From assembly GCA_037444185.1 (NCBI GenBank), contig JBBIMW010000003.1, positions 1 to 64,000 on the forward strand: DNA of 64,000 bases. The letters run 5' to 3'. This document shows positions 15,882 through 23,842 of the stretch, piece by piece. Within the stretch, counting starts at the first letter, position 1; every line of letters starts with the position of its first letter. Source of the DNA: JAILZP01 sp037444185. GTDB lineage: Bacteria; Bacillota; Desulfotomaculia; Desulfotomaculales; Desulfocucumaceae. Under the pieces are notes generated by a model that saw nothing but the letters and a program-made list of their open reading frames with translations, did not search any database and was not told where the DNA came from. The translations under genes were made by a program, and so were the position numbers.

Positions 15882-17264
15882 TTATTTCCACACCAGGGCC
15901 CTGCCCAGCAGGTCCGCCAGCCCCTTTACCTCAACGCCCAGCTGGTGCTCATCCACCATGGGATAGAGCTGGGCCTTGCATATGGAGCAGGGGGCGCACA
16001 GAATGCCGTGCCCGTCCGCGCCCACGCCGGTGGCCCTGACCTGTTCGGCCTTCTTGGCGGAAAACTTGATGCGCAGCTGGTACATTTCCGGATCGTCAAA
16101 AAGTATCGCCGAACCTCCACCGCAACAGAAGTTTCTATCCCGGGCGGGGGTCATTTCGCGGAAGTTAACCACACAGGCCGACAGAACATCCCTCAGCTGC
16201 TGGGTGAGCCCGCAGGCCCGGCCGTAGTTGCACGGATCGTGCAGGGTCGTCGGCTGCGGGTTCCGGGACGGATCCAGTTTAAGCTGGTTTGTATTGATAT
16301 AATACGCCGCTTCATCATGCAGGTGGGTAATGGGCCACTTCACCGGCCGGTCGGCCAGGGTGGGAATGTACATCTTGGCCGCCCGCCAGCCGTGCCCGCA
16401 CTCGCCCCAGACAATCTTCTTGACACCCAGCTTCTGGGCGGCGTCCAGCAATCTGGTGACATTGTGGCGCTGGGTGAACCTCTGGTCAAACAGCAAACCA
16501 AAATTGCCGGCCTCGGTCACTGTGCTGGGAATGGTCCAATTGGCGCCGATGTAAGTAAAGAACATTCCGGCCCCCGACAGGGTGTTGGGGTTCAGCAGGA
16601 AGTCCGCCGACGAAGGAATGTACATAATGTCGGCGCCCTCTTTGTCCACCGGGAATTCGACCTCCACGCCGAACTCGTCCATTATCTCCTCGGACAGGAA
16701 TTCCAGGGTGTCAATTATGCCGGGCTTTGGCAGCCCCGTGTGGTTCCCCACCTTTTCCATGGCCGCGCCCACATTGGCGTGGAGCTTGGGAACGATCCCC
16801 AGCCAGTGCAGTATTTGACGCCCCACAAAGGTCACTTCGCAAGTGTCCAGGCCGAAGGGACAGGCCATGGCGCAGCGGCGGCACTCATTGCACTGGTAGA
16901 AGTATGAATACCACTGCTCGATTACATCCAGGCTCAGGTCCTCGGCCCCCACCAGCTTGCCGAACCACCGGCCCTCCAACGTAAAGTACCGCTTGTATAT
17001 CTTCCGGATTAATTCGGCCCGGTTGGTGGGGATGTTGTTGGGATCCCTGGTACCCAAATAGGTGTGGCAGTTCTCGGCACAGGCCCCGCACTTCACGCAG
17101 GACTCCATGGCCATAACGAAGGAACGGAAATTCCTGCGCATCTCGTCCAGGTGCTTGAGGGCCTCCTGGACCTTCTGGGAGTCAGGCACAGGGTCGATGT
17201 GAATTTTTCTCATTTCGTCGTCTGATGCCTTGATGGGCATCTTCAGCCCTTTGACTTCCGGCAC
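15882..17264 (-). CDS. dsrK: DsrK, HdrD-like iron-sulfur subunit
   Basis: A 460-residue catalytic subunit of the DsrMK membrane complex, cytoplasmic side. Two [4Fe-4S] motifs, CVKCGACAENC and CNECRRCAMAC, are followed by two CCG-type cysteine clusters (HDPCNYGRAC; CCGGGSAILFDDP with CAPCSICKAQLYP) that hold the non-cubane site used to cleave disulfide-like bonds. The proposed substrate is the DsrC trisulfide. GTG start at 17264 after AGGGGGGTGG. It follows dsrM by 13 bases. DsrJOP are absent, as is usual in Gram-positive sulfate reducers. Confidence 0.95.
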   Translation of the reverse strand: MPEVKGLKMPIKASDDEMRKIHIDPVPDSQKVQEALKHLDEMRRNFRSFVMAMESCVKCGACAENCHTYLGTRDPNNIPTNRAELIRKIYKRYFTLEGRWFGKLVGAEDLSLDVIEQWYSYFYQCNECRRCAMACPFGLDTCEVTFVGRQILHWLGIVPKLHANVGAAMEKVGNHTGLPKPGIIDTLEFLSEEIMDEFGVEVEFPVDKEGADIMYIPSSADFLLNPNTLSGAGMFFTYIGANWTIPSTVTEAGNFGLLFDQRFTQRHNVTRLLDAAQKLGVKKIVWGECGHGWRAAKMYIPTLADRPVKWPITHLHDEAAYYINTNQLKLDPSRNPQPTTLHDPCNYGRACGLTQQLRDVLSACVVNFREMTPARDRNFCCGGGSAILFDDPEMYQLRIKFSAKKAEQVRATGVGADGHGILCAPCSICKAQLYPMVDEHQLGVEVKGLADLLGRALVWK

Positions 17265-17277
17265 TTAATCCACCCCC

Positions 17278-18084
17278 CTATGCCGCGCCGTCGCCGGAGG
17301 GCACACCGGTGCCCGCAGCCCTGGCCGCCGCCACATTCACGTTGGGCAGCCCGGGGGCGGGTTCTTTGTACACCCGGTTGATAATCCAGCGATCGGCAAA
17401 CATTCCGAAGACATGCAACAATTTACTGAACGGGAAAATCATCAAAAGTATCTGTACGAAGAAAATATGCAGCACAAAAAACGGTTTGGTCAGCACTTCA
17501 TGGTTTGCCGGCAGGGGCTGCAGCATCACCAGGTGTGTCACGTAATCCTTCACCGGCGCGTAGGGAATGCCCACATCGAACAACCTCATAATATTCCCAA
17601 TGGTGACGATGGAGAGCAGCAGTATCAGGTGGAGGTAATCGCTGGCGCCGGTGACTTCCCTCACCTTGGCGATGGCGAAACGCCTGTAGAGCAGGTAGAG
17701 CAGGGCGACAAACACAATTATGCCGAAGGTGGTGCCCAGCAGGGCGGACATTTGCTCGCTCAATTGCTCCGTCATGCCGATGTGGACAAACTGCCTGCCC
17801 AGGAAATAGATACCCATGACATGGCCGCCTATTATGGAAAAGAGGGCTATGTGCATTAACCATCCGCCCGCCCACAATGAACGGTCAAAATTAAACAAGC
17901 TGCGGAAGAAAATCACTTCGGCGGCATATATGCCCAGTACCTGGGAGTTGCTCTGGGGAAAGGGAGACATGGTAATGTTGTGCACGATTCTGGAGCCGGC
18001 CCACCGGCCAAGCCTGTACAGCAGCCCGAAAGTAAATATCACCACCGTGATGTAGGGCAATATCTGCATTATAAAATAGGACAA
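17278..18084 (-). CDS. dsrM: DsrM, cytochrome b-like membrane subunit
   Basis: A 268-residue integral membrane protein of the nitrate reductase gamma type with about five or six helices. It should bind heme b and oxidise menaquinol, passing electrons to DsrK. Histidines suited to heme ligation lie in LMHIALFSIIGGHVMG and LTKPFFVLHIFFVQILLM. The start is TTG at 18084, directly behind AAGGAGGTGTTAGT. It lies between a small ferredoxin gene and dsrK in one operon. Confidence 0.93.
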   Translation of the reverse strand: MSYFIMQILPYITVVIFTFGLLYRLGRWAGSRIVHNITMSPFPQSNSQVLGIYAAEVIFFRSLFNFDRSLWAGGWLMHIALFSIIGGHVMGIYFLGRQFVHIGMTEQLSEQMSALLGTTFGIIVFVALLYLLYRRFAIAKVREVTGASDYLHLILLLSIVTIGNIMRLFDVGIPYAPVKDYVTHLVMLQPLPANHEVLTKPFFVLHIFFVQILLMIFPFSKLLHVFGMFADRWIINRVYKEPAPGLPNVNVAAARAAGTGVPSGDGAA

Positions 18085-18117
18085 ACTAACACCTCCTTGG
18101 GGGCCATCGGGTTTGAG

Positions 18118-18306
18118 CTATACTTCCCTCAGGTCTACTGCGGTGCTTGGACAAACGCTGGTGCAGGACTCGCAGCCGAGGCAGTCGTCCAGGCTGCCCG
18201 ACACTTCAGCCTTGCCGTCCACCATGCTCAGCACGGAACCCGGACAGGCTTCCGCACATTCACCACAGCCCTCGCACTTATCACGGTCGATTTCAACCGT
18301 GTACAC
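18118..18306 (-). CDS. 2[4Fe-4S] ferredoxin (dsrMK-linked)
   Basis: A 62-residue ferredoxin with CEGCGECAEACPG and CLGCESCTSVCPS, each ready to hold one cluster. GTG at 18306 follows AGGAGGTGATCCCT. It is the first gene of the ferredoxin-dsrM-dsrK unit. Its sequence is closely similar to the ferredoxin before dsrA (25485-25673), including IDRDKCEGCGEC and VDGKAE, so the two are recent duplicates or kept alike by selection. Confidence 0.92.
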   Translation of the reverse strand: MYTVEIDRDKCEGCGECAEACPGSVLSMVDGKAEVSGSLDDCLGCESCTSVCPSTAVDLREV

Positions 18307-18530
18307 AGGGATCACCTCCTTAGCCACCAAAATATATATTTACCAATGCCGGCAGCCCCTGAAACTCCTCTCCGCACCCAAAGGATGCCGGCCATGACCC
18401 CCGCCGGAACCAACTCTGGCCTGGTCACAAAAAATATAGTATTGTAGTATTGTTATAAACACACATAATATAAATGTTCGTTGCTTATTTAGTTTATCCT
18501 TCTGCCCGCGTCCAGTTTTTTTTGCCTCAT

Positions 18531-18549
18531 ATGGTACCATTGGTACCAT
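18531..18549. promoter_or_regulatory. Perfect palindrome, possible operator
   Basis: ATGGTACC-ATT-GGTACCAT in the divergent region between ferredoxin-dsrMK and the HEAT gene. It resembles the YGGTA-N8-TACCR sites but with a spacer of seven, so it is probably a different site. Confidence 0.4.
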
Positions 18550-18580
18550 GGTGTCGAACGGGCACTCCGGAGGTGCGCCT

Positions 18581-19237
18581 ATGGGAGACATTAAAAAGGA
18601 AGATATCGTTTTTCTTCTTAAGGAACAAAAATTTGAAATTTTGGCCGGACTGGTGGCGGGCCGCAGAAGCCTCCTGGGCCATTTAAGCAGGCTGCTGTGC
18701 GAACCCGCGGGCCTGTTGCGCTGGCGGGCCATAGAGGGCCTGGGGGCGGCGGCGGCCCGGCTGGCTGCGGAGAATCCAGAGGCGGCAAGAAATATCATCC
18801 GCAACCTGATCTGGACCATCAACGAGGAGTCCGGAGGCATCGGCTGGGGGGCCGCCGAGAGTATCGGTGAAATAATATACAGATGCCCGGATGCTTTTCC
18901 GGAATTCGCCTCCATTGTCATTTCCCGGGCGGAAGAGCAAATGCTGCGGCCCGGGGTGCTGTGGGCGGCGGGCAGGATCGCCCAGGCCCGCCCAGACCTG
19001 GTGCGGGAGTACCTGCCCGACTTGGCGGGCTTTCTTGATGACCCGGACCCGGTGGTGCGCGGATACACCCTGCGCCTGTTCGGCATTATGGGGGAGGGGC
19101 CGGATTTTACCCGGCATCCCCACCTGCTGTCCGATGGCAACACAATTCCCCTGTATGAAAACGGGCGGATTGCCGAGGTTTCCGTGGCTGAACTGGCCGC
19201 CGGCCTTAACCGCCCCCGGCATGAATCCACTGTTTGA
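18581..19237 (+). CDS. DVU0298-like HEAT-repeat protein
   Basis: A 218-residue all-helical protein with HEAT/ARM-type repeats (LLRWRAIEGLGAAAARLA, LRPGVLWAAGRIAQARPDL, DDPDPVVRGYTLRLFGIMG). It ends with a strand-rich tag, NTIPLYENGRIAEVSVAEL. Proteins of this kind are recurrent in sulfate reducers, with no known function. ATG at 18581 follows GGAGGTG; an upstream ATG lies inside a palindrome and has no site. The C-terminal half of the next-but-one gene is a paralogue. It diverges from ferredoxin-dsrMK. Confidence 0.75.
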   Translation: MGDIKKEDIVFLLKEQKFEILAGLVAGRRSLLGHLSRLLCEPAGLLRWRAIEGLGAAAARLAAENPEAARNIIRNLIWTINEESGGIGWGAAESIGEIIYRCPDAFPEFASIVISRAEEQMLRPGVLWAAGRIAQARPDLVREYLPDLAGFLDDPDPVVRGYTLRLFGIMGEGPDFTRHPHLLSDGNTIPLYENGRIAEVSVAELAAGLNRPRHESTV

Positions 19238-19262
19238 CGGCCGGGGTGCCTGCTGGTATAAT
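19234..19262 (+). promoter_or_regulatory. Sigma-A promoter of the fmdB-like gene
   Basis: TTGACG (19234-19239), 17-base spacer, TATAAT (19257-19262). The -35 box overlaps the stop codon of the HEAT gene. Confidence 0.75.
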
Positions 19263-19309
19263 TTAATGTCGGGATTTGAGACTTCTAAATTTTCGGGGAG
19301 TGGAAAAAC

Positions 19310-19552
19310 ATGCCTATTTACGAATTCAGATGCATAAACTGCGGCCAATTGTATGAAAAACTGTTTAAAACCATGGATGAAGAGCTACGGGTGGAATGCC
19401 CCCGGTGCAAATCGGAATCCTTTGAGCGGGTGATCAGCAGGACAAATTACGTGCTGAGGGCCGGCAAGGGCAAGAAGCCGGAGGTGGCGTCCAAATCCTG
19501 CAGCGCCGGCAGTGAGTGCATGACCTTCGAGATACCGGGCCCGGACGATTAA
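19310..19552 (+). CDS. FmdB-type zinc-ribbon protein
   Basis: An 80-residue protein beginning MPIYEFRCINCGQLYE, the FmdB/CxxC_CxxC_SSSS signature, with the second pair CPRC at residues 35-38. The C-terminus (SCSAGSECMTFEIPGPDD) adds two cysteines. GGGGAGTG lies before the ATG. FmdB was named from the formamidase/methanol operon regulator of Methylophilus, but most members have no tested role. It has its own promoter. Confidence 0.85.
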   Translation: MPIYEFRCINCGQLYEKLFKTMDEELRVECPRCKSESFERVISRTNYVLRAGKGKKPEVASKSCSAGSECMTFEIPGPDD

Positions 19553-19610
19553 CCCACCTTCCCCATCCTGTCCACTGTCTCCTGACTCCTGTCTTCCGGA
19601 AAAATGCATG

Positions 19611-19633
19611 ACTTAGGTGCCCGGTACCCAAGT
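19611..19633. repeat. GGTACC palindrome family, copy b
   Basis: Degenerate copy: ACTTAGGTGCC / GGTACCCAAGT. Just before the zinc-ribbon/HEAT fusion gene; CTGTCTCCTGACTCCTGTCT lies upstream of it at 19576-19595, as beside copy a. Confidence 0.65.
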
Positions 19634-19656
19634 TGCGAAAAAGGCTGTGTCATATT

Positions 19657-20841
19657 ATGATTTTTCAGACGGAAAAAGGAGCCCTGTACGGAAAGGATTT
19701 TACAAAAAAAGTGGAGTGCCCCTTCTGCGGGCTGCCCGTCGAAAGGCCCACGGAGCCACTTGCCCGCAGGTACGGCGAGATGCCCGCGGGGTCCTGCCGG
19801 TGCGGTGCCGTTTTCGCCTGTGATATCACCGGGCGCAATCTGGGAGCGGCATTTATAGAGGCCCTGGTCTTCGGCTGCGATATGGACTGGGACCTGGCCT
19901 GGAGCCTGCGCCCCGGAGAAGACTACACCGACCGGCTGGTGGAGAAGTACGATCTGAAAAGCCATTTGATAGTGCCGGCGGGATCTTACGATGGCAGGAG
20001 GGTTTCCGGCGCCCTTTACTTTATCAGGCTGCACCGGGAAATACGGGACGTTACCGGAAATGGTGTGCAAAACAAGCTGGGCCGGGCCCGGGGGGCCGCC
20101 GCCCCCGGACAGGCCCCGGAACATGTCTCCGCCATAAAAATGGACAAAAAAGAAATCCGGCGCCTGGCGGCCGAATACCGGGTGGAGCCATTGATGGCAG
20201 CGGCCGGGGTTGACAAAAGAATTGTCAGGGATTTGCAAAGGCTGCTGTATTCCGAAGATGATTTAACACGCCACAGAGCCGCGGACATCCTCGGACAGGT
20301 ATCGGCGGCTATAGCGAAAAGGGAGCCGGGGGCCATATCCACCCTTTTACAGGGACTGCTCAACTCCATTGCGGCACCCGGGGCCGCCAGCTGGGGCTCC
20401 ATCGAGGCCATGGGGGAAATAATCGCGCAAACTCCGGATCTGTATGCAGGGTATCTGCCGCTACTGTATACCTTCCTGGGCGACCGGGACCACCGTCCCA
20501 GGATCCTCAGGGCCGCGGCCAGGATCGCCAGGGTCAGGCCTGACCTCCTGCGGGGCGCCGCCTTTAGGCTGATAAAATTTTTAAACGACCCGGATCCCGG
20601 GGTCAGGGGCTGGGCGGCGCTGCTGTCCGGCTACCTGGGGATGGCCGAAGCAAAAAAGGATCTAGAAAAAATCACGGGGGACTCCGGCCGGATTATCATA
20701 TACAACAACGGTGAGTTCGAGGAAACGACGGTGGGTCGGCTGGCCGCCGAGGCCCTTGAGAAGATAAAACAGCCCATTCCGCATAAGGAATGCCGCATAA
20801 GCCGCCCAGCTACCGGCACAAATCCTCCAGAGGGCCCCTGA
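19657..20841 (+). CDS. Zinc-ribbon and HEAT-repeat fusion protein
   Basis: A 394-residue protein with two parts. Residues 1-130 carry CPFCGLPVERP and CRCGAVFACD, a zinc ribbon followed by an alpha/beta region. After a linker rich in Ala, Gly and Pro, residues 165-390 form HEAT repeats ending RIIIYNNGEFEETTVGRLAAEAL, matching the end of the DVU0298-like protein at 18581-19237. The internal MDKKEIRRLAAEY resembles an old start codon, suggesting gene fusion. ATG 19657 is preferred over TTG 19633, which overlaps a dispersed palindrome. The 3' end overlaps the convergent YkgJ-type gene by 32 bases. Confidence 0.7.
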   Translation: MIFQTEKGALYGKDFTKKVECPFCGLPVERPTEPLARRYGEMPAGSCRCGAVFACDITGRNLGAAFIEALVFGCDMDWDLAWSLRPGEDYTDRLVEKYDLKSHLIVPAGSYDGRRVSGALYFIRLHREIRDVTGNGVQNKLGRARGAAAPGQAPEHVSAIKMDKKEIRRLAAEYRVEPLMAAAGVDKRIVRDLQRLLYSEDDLTRHRAADILGQVSAAIAKREPGAISTLLQGLLNSIAAPGAASWGSIEAMGEIIAQTPDLYAGYLPLLYTFLGDRDHRPRILRAAARIARVRPDLLRGAAFRLIKFLNDPDPGVRGWAALLSGYLGMAEAKKDLEKITGDSGRIIIYNNGEFEETTVGRLAAEALEKIKQPIPHKECRISRPATGTNPPEGP

Positions 20842-21433
20842 CCGATCTGGAAACCGACAGCAAAAGCGACGCCCTTTCCATATCCTTTTGGCCCACCCTG
20901 GCCAACAGCTTTTTAGAAAGGCCGTGCATCTCACTGTACGCGCCGTCCAGGTCGAAGGCCGGGTAAGACCGGCCCTTTTCAAACCCGGCTTTCCAGCAAG
21001 TGCGCACCTCTCCCCCGGTTATCGCCGGAATGCCGTATACCCGGCAGGTGAGCGGCCTGTGGGAGTAAATAAGGCATTTTTCGTTTCTTCCCAGCAAGGG
21101 GCAGCGCACCCTTTCCCTGGCCATGGCCAAGGCCTTTAGCCGGGGATCGTGGTCGTAGGCCCTTAGTCTGTTTTCAACTTCCATCATCTCCCTGTCGGCC
21201 CTGTCCAGCCGGGGGGCCAACTCCCGCCGGATCTTTCTGCCGGCCTTGCCGATCTGATAATTAATGTAGGCTGACTCTATCAAAAAAAGGCCGAACACGG
21301 AGTGGCAGCAGTCGGAGCAGCCCGGCCCGCAGCTGATGGCGGCCCCGTACCCCTTCTTCATTTCAGAAAAGGCCAAATCCGCCCTTTCCGCCAGCCTTCC
21401 GTACTCCTTGAACAAATCACTGAAAATGTTCAT
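20810..21433 (-). CDS. YkgJ-type cysteine cluster protein
   Basis: A 207-residue protein of the zinc- or iron-chelating YkgJ/CxxCxxCC family. CGPGCSDCCHSVFGL near residue 35, CPLLGRNEKCLIYSHRPLTCRVYGIPA in the middle, and an isolated Cys (RTCWKAGFEKG) match the family's metal ligands. Function is unknown. Start ATG at 21433 overlaps the stop of the TPR gene as ATGA, so the pair is coupled. Confidence 0.82.
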   Translation of the reverse strand: MNIFSDLFKEYGRLAERADLAFSEMKKGYGAAISCGPGCSDCCHSVFGLFLIESAYINYQIGKAGRKIRRELAPRLDRADREMMEVENRLRAYDHDPRLKALAMARERVRCPLLGRNEKCLIYSHRPLTCRVYGIPAITGGEVRTCWKAGFEKGRSYPAFDLDGAYSEMHGLSKKLLARVGQKDMERASLLLSVSRSVRGPLEDLCR

Positions 21434-22056
21434 TTTGTTCTGTGAGTCCCCAAACGGCCCAAGAAGTCCGGATGCACCCCAAATCCCAGTTCCAGCGCCT
21501 TGTCTACATGATTTACGGCCTTTTGATATTCTTCCTTCAAATAATAGGCATAGGCGAGATTGTTGTGGCCCAGGGCGAATCCCGGAGCAAAGGCCACCAG
21601 CTTTTCCCCGGCCTCAATGGCTTTGTCTATATCATCCCTCTGAAGATAGGCGTTGATCAGATTGCTCCAGGCCTGGGCCATCTCCGGGTTCAGCCGGACG
21701 GCCTTTTCCAGGACTTCTACGGCCTCATCGGTCCTGGCCATCTGCAGATAAGCAAATCCCAGGTTGGCGTAACCCCGGGCATACCTGGGCTCCATTTGAA
21801 CAGCCTTTTTATTGATTTCCACCACCTTTTCCAGATCTCCCAATTTGAAATAGATATAACCCAGGTTCACACAGGCCTCGAAGGCCCGGGAACTGTTTAT
21901 TATGGCCTCCTCGAACAGTTCGGCGGCCTCCCTAAGCCTGCCCTGCTCCATATAGTGCACGCCCAGATTATAATACGCATTGGCACACCCGGGATTTTCA
22001 CCAATGGTTTTGACCTGCCGGGCTATATATTCTCCATAATTGTCAGGTGTTTTCAT
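21430..22056 (-). CDS. Tetratricopeptide repeat protein
   Basis: A 208-residue cytoplasmic protein made almost wholly of about five TPR units, for example NPGCANAYYNLGVHYMEQGRLREAA, ARGYANLGFAYLQMARTDEAVEVLEKA and ALGHNNLAYAYYLKEEYQKAVNHVDKA (each cited in part). No signal peptide. It is a likely protein-binding scaffold. ATG at 22056 has GGGAGGGAT upstream. Translationally coupled to the YkgJ-type gene. Confidence 0.85.
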   Translation of the reverse strand: MKTPDNYGEYIARQVKTIGENPGCANAYYNLGVHYMEQGRLREAAELFEEAIINSSRAFEACVNLGYIYFKLGDLEKVVEINKKAVQMEPRYARGYANLGFAYLQMARTDEAVEVLEKAVRLNPEMAQAWSNLINAYLQRDDIDKAIEAGEKLVAFAPGFALGHNNLAYAYYLKEEYQKAVNHVDKALELGFGVHPDFLGRLGTHRTK

Positions 22057-22184
22057 ATCCCTCCCGCCCTTCCCGCACCGTCTCCCGTCCTTTGCCCCCC
22101 GCCCCCCGGCCCCGTCTTCTGTCTACCTTCCCCCGGCGGAACAAAGAATTCAAAATAGGCAATTTTCCAGTAGTATGCCCCAAA

Positions 22185-22301
22185 GAACAAATTCGCCCTT
22201 CGGGCGACTGGAATCCAGAATCCAGGAGTCAGAATCCAGAATAAAAGGAACCTTATTTAATTTATCCACAAAACCTGTGAAAGCATAATTTCCTATACAT
22301 A
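22185..22301. repeat. 117-bp dispersed repeat, copy 2
   Basis: Two differences from 7109-7225. Here the opening hairpin is a perfect CGCCC-TT-CGGGCG. It sits between the TPR gene and the terminator of the dsrABD operon. Confidence 0.85.
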
Positions 22302-22335
22302 AAAGCGAGGCTGCCGCCATGAAAGGCAGCAGCCT
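22302..22335 (-). terminator. Rho-independent terminator of dsrABD
   Basis: On the minus strand AGGCTGCTGCC pairs with GGCGGCAGCCT around TTTCAT, followed by CGCTTTTA. It lies 17 bases after the dsrD stop. Confidence 0.8.
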
Positions 22336-22351
22336 GAAACAGCCGCCCCGC

Positions 22352-22600
22352 TTAATCTTCCACGTCGCCTTCCTTGGGATCTTCGGTGATGCCCCTGCCC
22401 TTGAGTCCGTACATGGTGCTGCTGCCGGTGGAGAAGAAAATCAATGTCCCTTCATTCACCAGCTCGGTGGCGGCCTTTTTGATGTCCCGCATTTTTGCGC
22501 CGGGAATCTTGGCCTGCACGGCCTTTTCCATGTCCTTGAAGTAGAACTTGGATTTTTTGCTGTTCTCTGCAAAATCGAGAATTGCGCTTTTAATATCCAT
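22352..22600 (-). CDS. dsrD: DsrD
   Basis: An 82-residue winged-helix-like protein found next to dsrAB in sulfate reducers and reported to stimulate sulfite reductase. It begins MDIKSAILDFAENSKKSKFYFKD and continues with the helix-strand pattern KMRDIKKAATELVNEGTLIFFSTGSS typical of the family (cited in part). ATG 22600 follows GAGGGGGTCGCCA. Its presence argues for reductive rather than oxidative Dsr use. Last gene of the dsrA-dsrB-dsrD run. Confidence 0.93.
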   Translation of the reverse strand: MDIKSAILDFAENSKKSKFYFKDMEKAVQAKIPGAKMRDIKKAATELVNEGTLIFFSTGSSTMYGLKGRGITEDPKEGDVED

Positions 22601-22635
22601 TGGCGACCCCCTCTTGTATATTAGGTGAGCCTTTG

Positions 22636-23829
22636 CTACTCATCAATACCGCCCGCGGCCCTGGAAACCTCCCAGGCGGCGTCGGTGTACTTGAACTGGG
22701 TACTGGTCCGCCAAGTGTCGTAGGCCAGTCTGTAATCGTCGATCAGGTGGTCGGTGAAGGGCAGGCCGGTGACTTCGAAGAATCTCTCCCAGCCGATGCG
22801 CTCGGCCCAGTCGCCCAGGCGCTCGTACTTGTTGGCGCCGGCGGCGTACGCCTCAAGGATCTTCTTCACATCCCTGACCACTTCGGGGAAGCGCGGGAAA
22901 TTGTTGGGCAGCCAGGGCACCACAACCTTCGAAAACTTGGGCTCGCTGATCCGGTTGGAAATCTTGCCGCCGGCCAATATGGTCACGCCGTCGCCCTCCT
23001 TGTCGGAAAGGGGCAGGGCCTGGCACATGGTATAGCAGTTTCCGCAGAACATGCAGCGCTCATTCTTGATCTTGACCGTGCGCTTGCCGTCCTGGGTCTT
23101 GTCCGGAGAAATGGCCCCCGTCGGGCACGCGGCGATGGCCAGGGGAATTTCGCAAAGCTTGCTGATGTACTCGTGGTCGATAATGGGAGGCTTGCGGTGA
23201 TAGCCCAGCAGGGCGATGTCCGAGCAATGCACGGCGCCGCACATGTTCAGGCAGCAGGCCATGGACACCCTGACCTTGGCCGGCAGCGTCATGCTGGTGA
23301 AATACTCGAACAGCTCGTCGGCCACGGCCTTGACCATCGAGGAAGCGTCGGTGGCCGGCGTGTGACAGTGGATATAGCCCTGGGTGTGCACGATGTTGGT
23401 CACTCCGGCGCCGGTGCCGCCGATGGGAAATTTATAACTGCCTCCCACGTGCACCCGGCTCATCAGGTCCTTTTTCAGTTCCTCCAGCTTTTCCAGGCTG
23501 TCCACCATAAACTCGATGTTGTTCCTGGTGGTGAAGCGTACATAGCCGCCGCAGTGCTTGTCGGCGATGTCGCAGATTTCCCTCACGTTCTCCACGGTCA
23601 TGAAGCGGGCGCCGCCGCACCTGACGGTGAAAATCTTGGCCCCGGTTTCAGAAACGTGCACCAACACACCGGGCTCCAGAACTTCATGATAAGCCCACCG
23701 GCCATAGTTTTCCTTAATCACCGGAGGGAAATATTGCCAGTAGTGCCTCGGGCCGAGGTCCGTAAGCCTGTTTTCCTGAGGGCTGGCAGGATTGTACCGG
23801 CCTAGTCTTTCGGTGGATAATTTGGTCAT
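22636..23829 (-). CDS. dsrB: Dissimilatory sulfite reductase beta subunit
   Basis: A 397-residue subunit of DsrAB that carries the catalytic siroheme. The siroheme-[4Fe-4S] cysteines lie in MACCLNMCGAVHC and the inserted ferredoxin domain in CPTGAI...CMFCGNCYTMCQA. VRFTTRNNIEF and the TGAGVTNIVHTQGYIHCHT region are conserved in the nitrite/sulfite reductase fold. I choose ATG 23829, behind AGGGGGGTTAGCGAT, 13 bases after the dsrA stop; the longer open frame overlaps dsrA. Confidence 0.97.
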   Translation of the reverse strand: MTKLSTERLGRYNPASPQENRLTDLGPRHYWQYFPPVIKENYGRWAYHEVLEPGVLVHVSETGAKIFTVRCGGARFMTVENVREICDIADKHCGGYVRFTTRNNIEFMVDSLEKLEELKKDLMSRVHVGGSYKFPIGGTGAGVTNIVHTQGYIHCHTPATDASSMVKAVADELFEYFTSMTLPAKVRVSMACCLNMCGAVHCSDIALLGYHRKPPIIDHEYISKLCEIPLAIAACPTGAISPDKTQDGKRTVKIKNERCMFCGNCYTMCQALPLSDKEGDGVTILAGGKISNRISEPKFSKVVVPWLPNNFPRFPEVVRDVKKILEAYAAGANKYERLGDWAERIGWERFFEVTGLPFTDHLIDDYRLAYDTWRTSTQFKYTDAAWEVSRAAGGIDE

Positions 23830-23842
23830 ATCGCTAACCCCC

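Noticed and set aside
23059..23829. Possible programmed frameshift between dsrA and dsrB because of the long overlap of open frames
   Set aside because: dsrB has its own ATG with AGGGGGGTTAG 13 bases after the dsrA stop.
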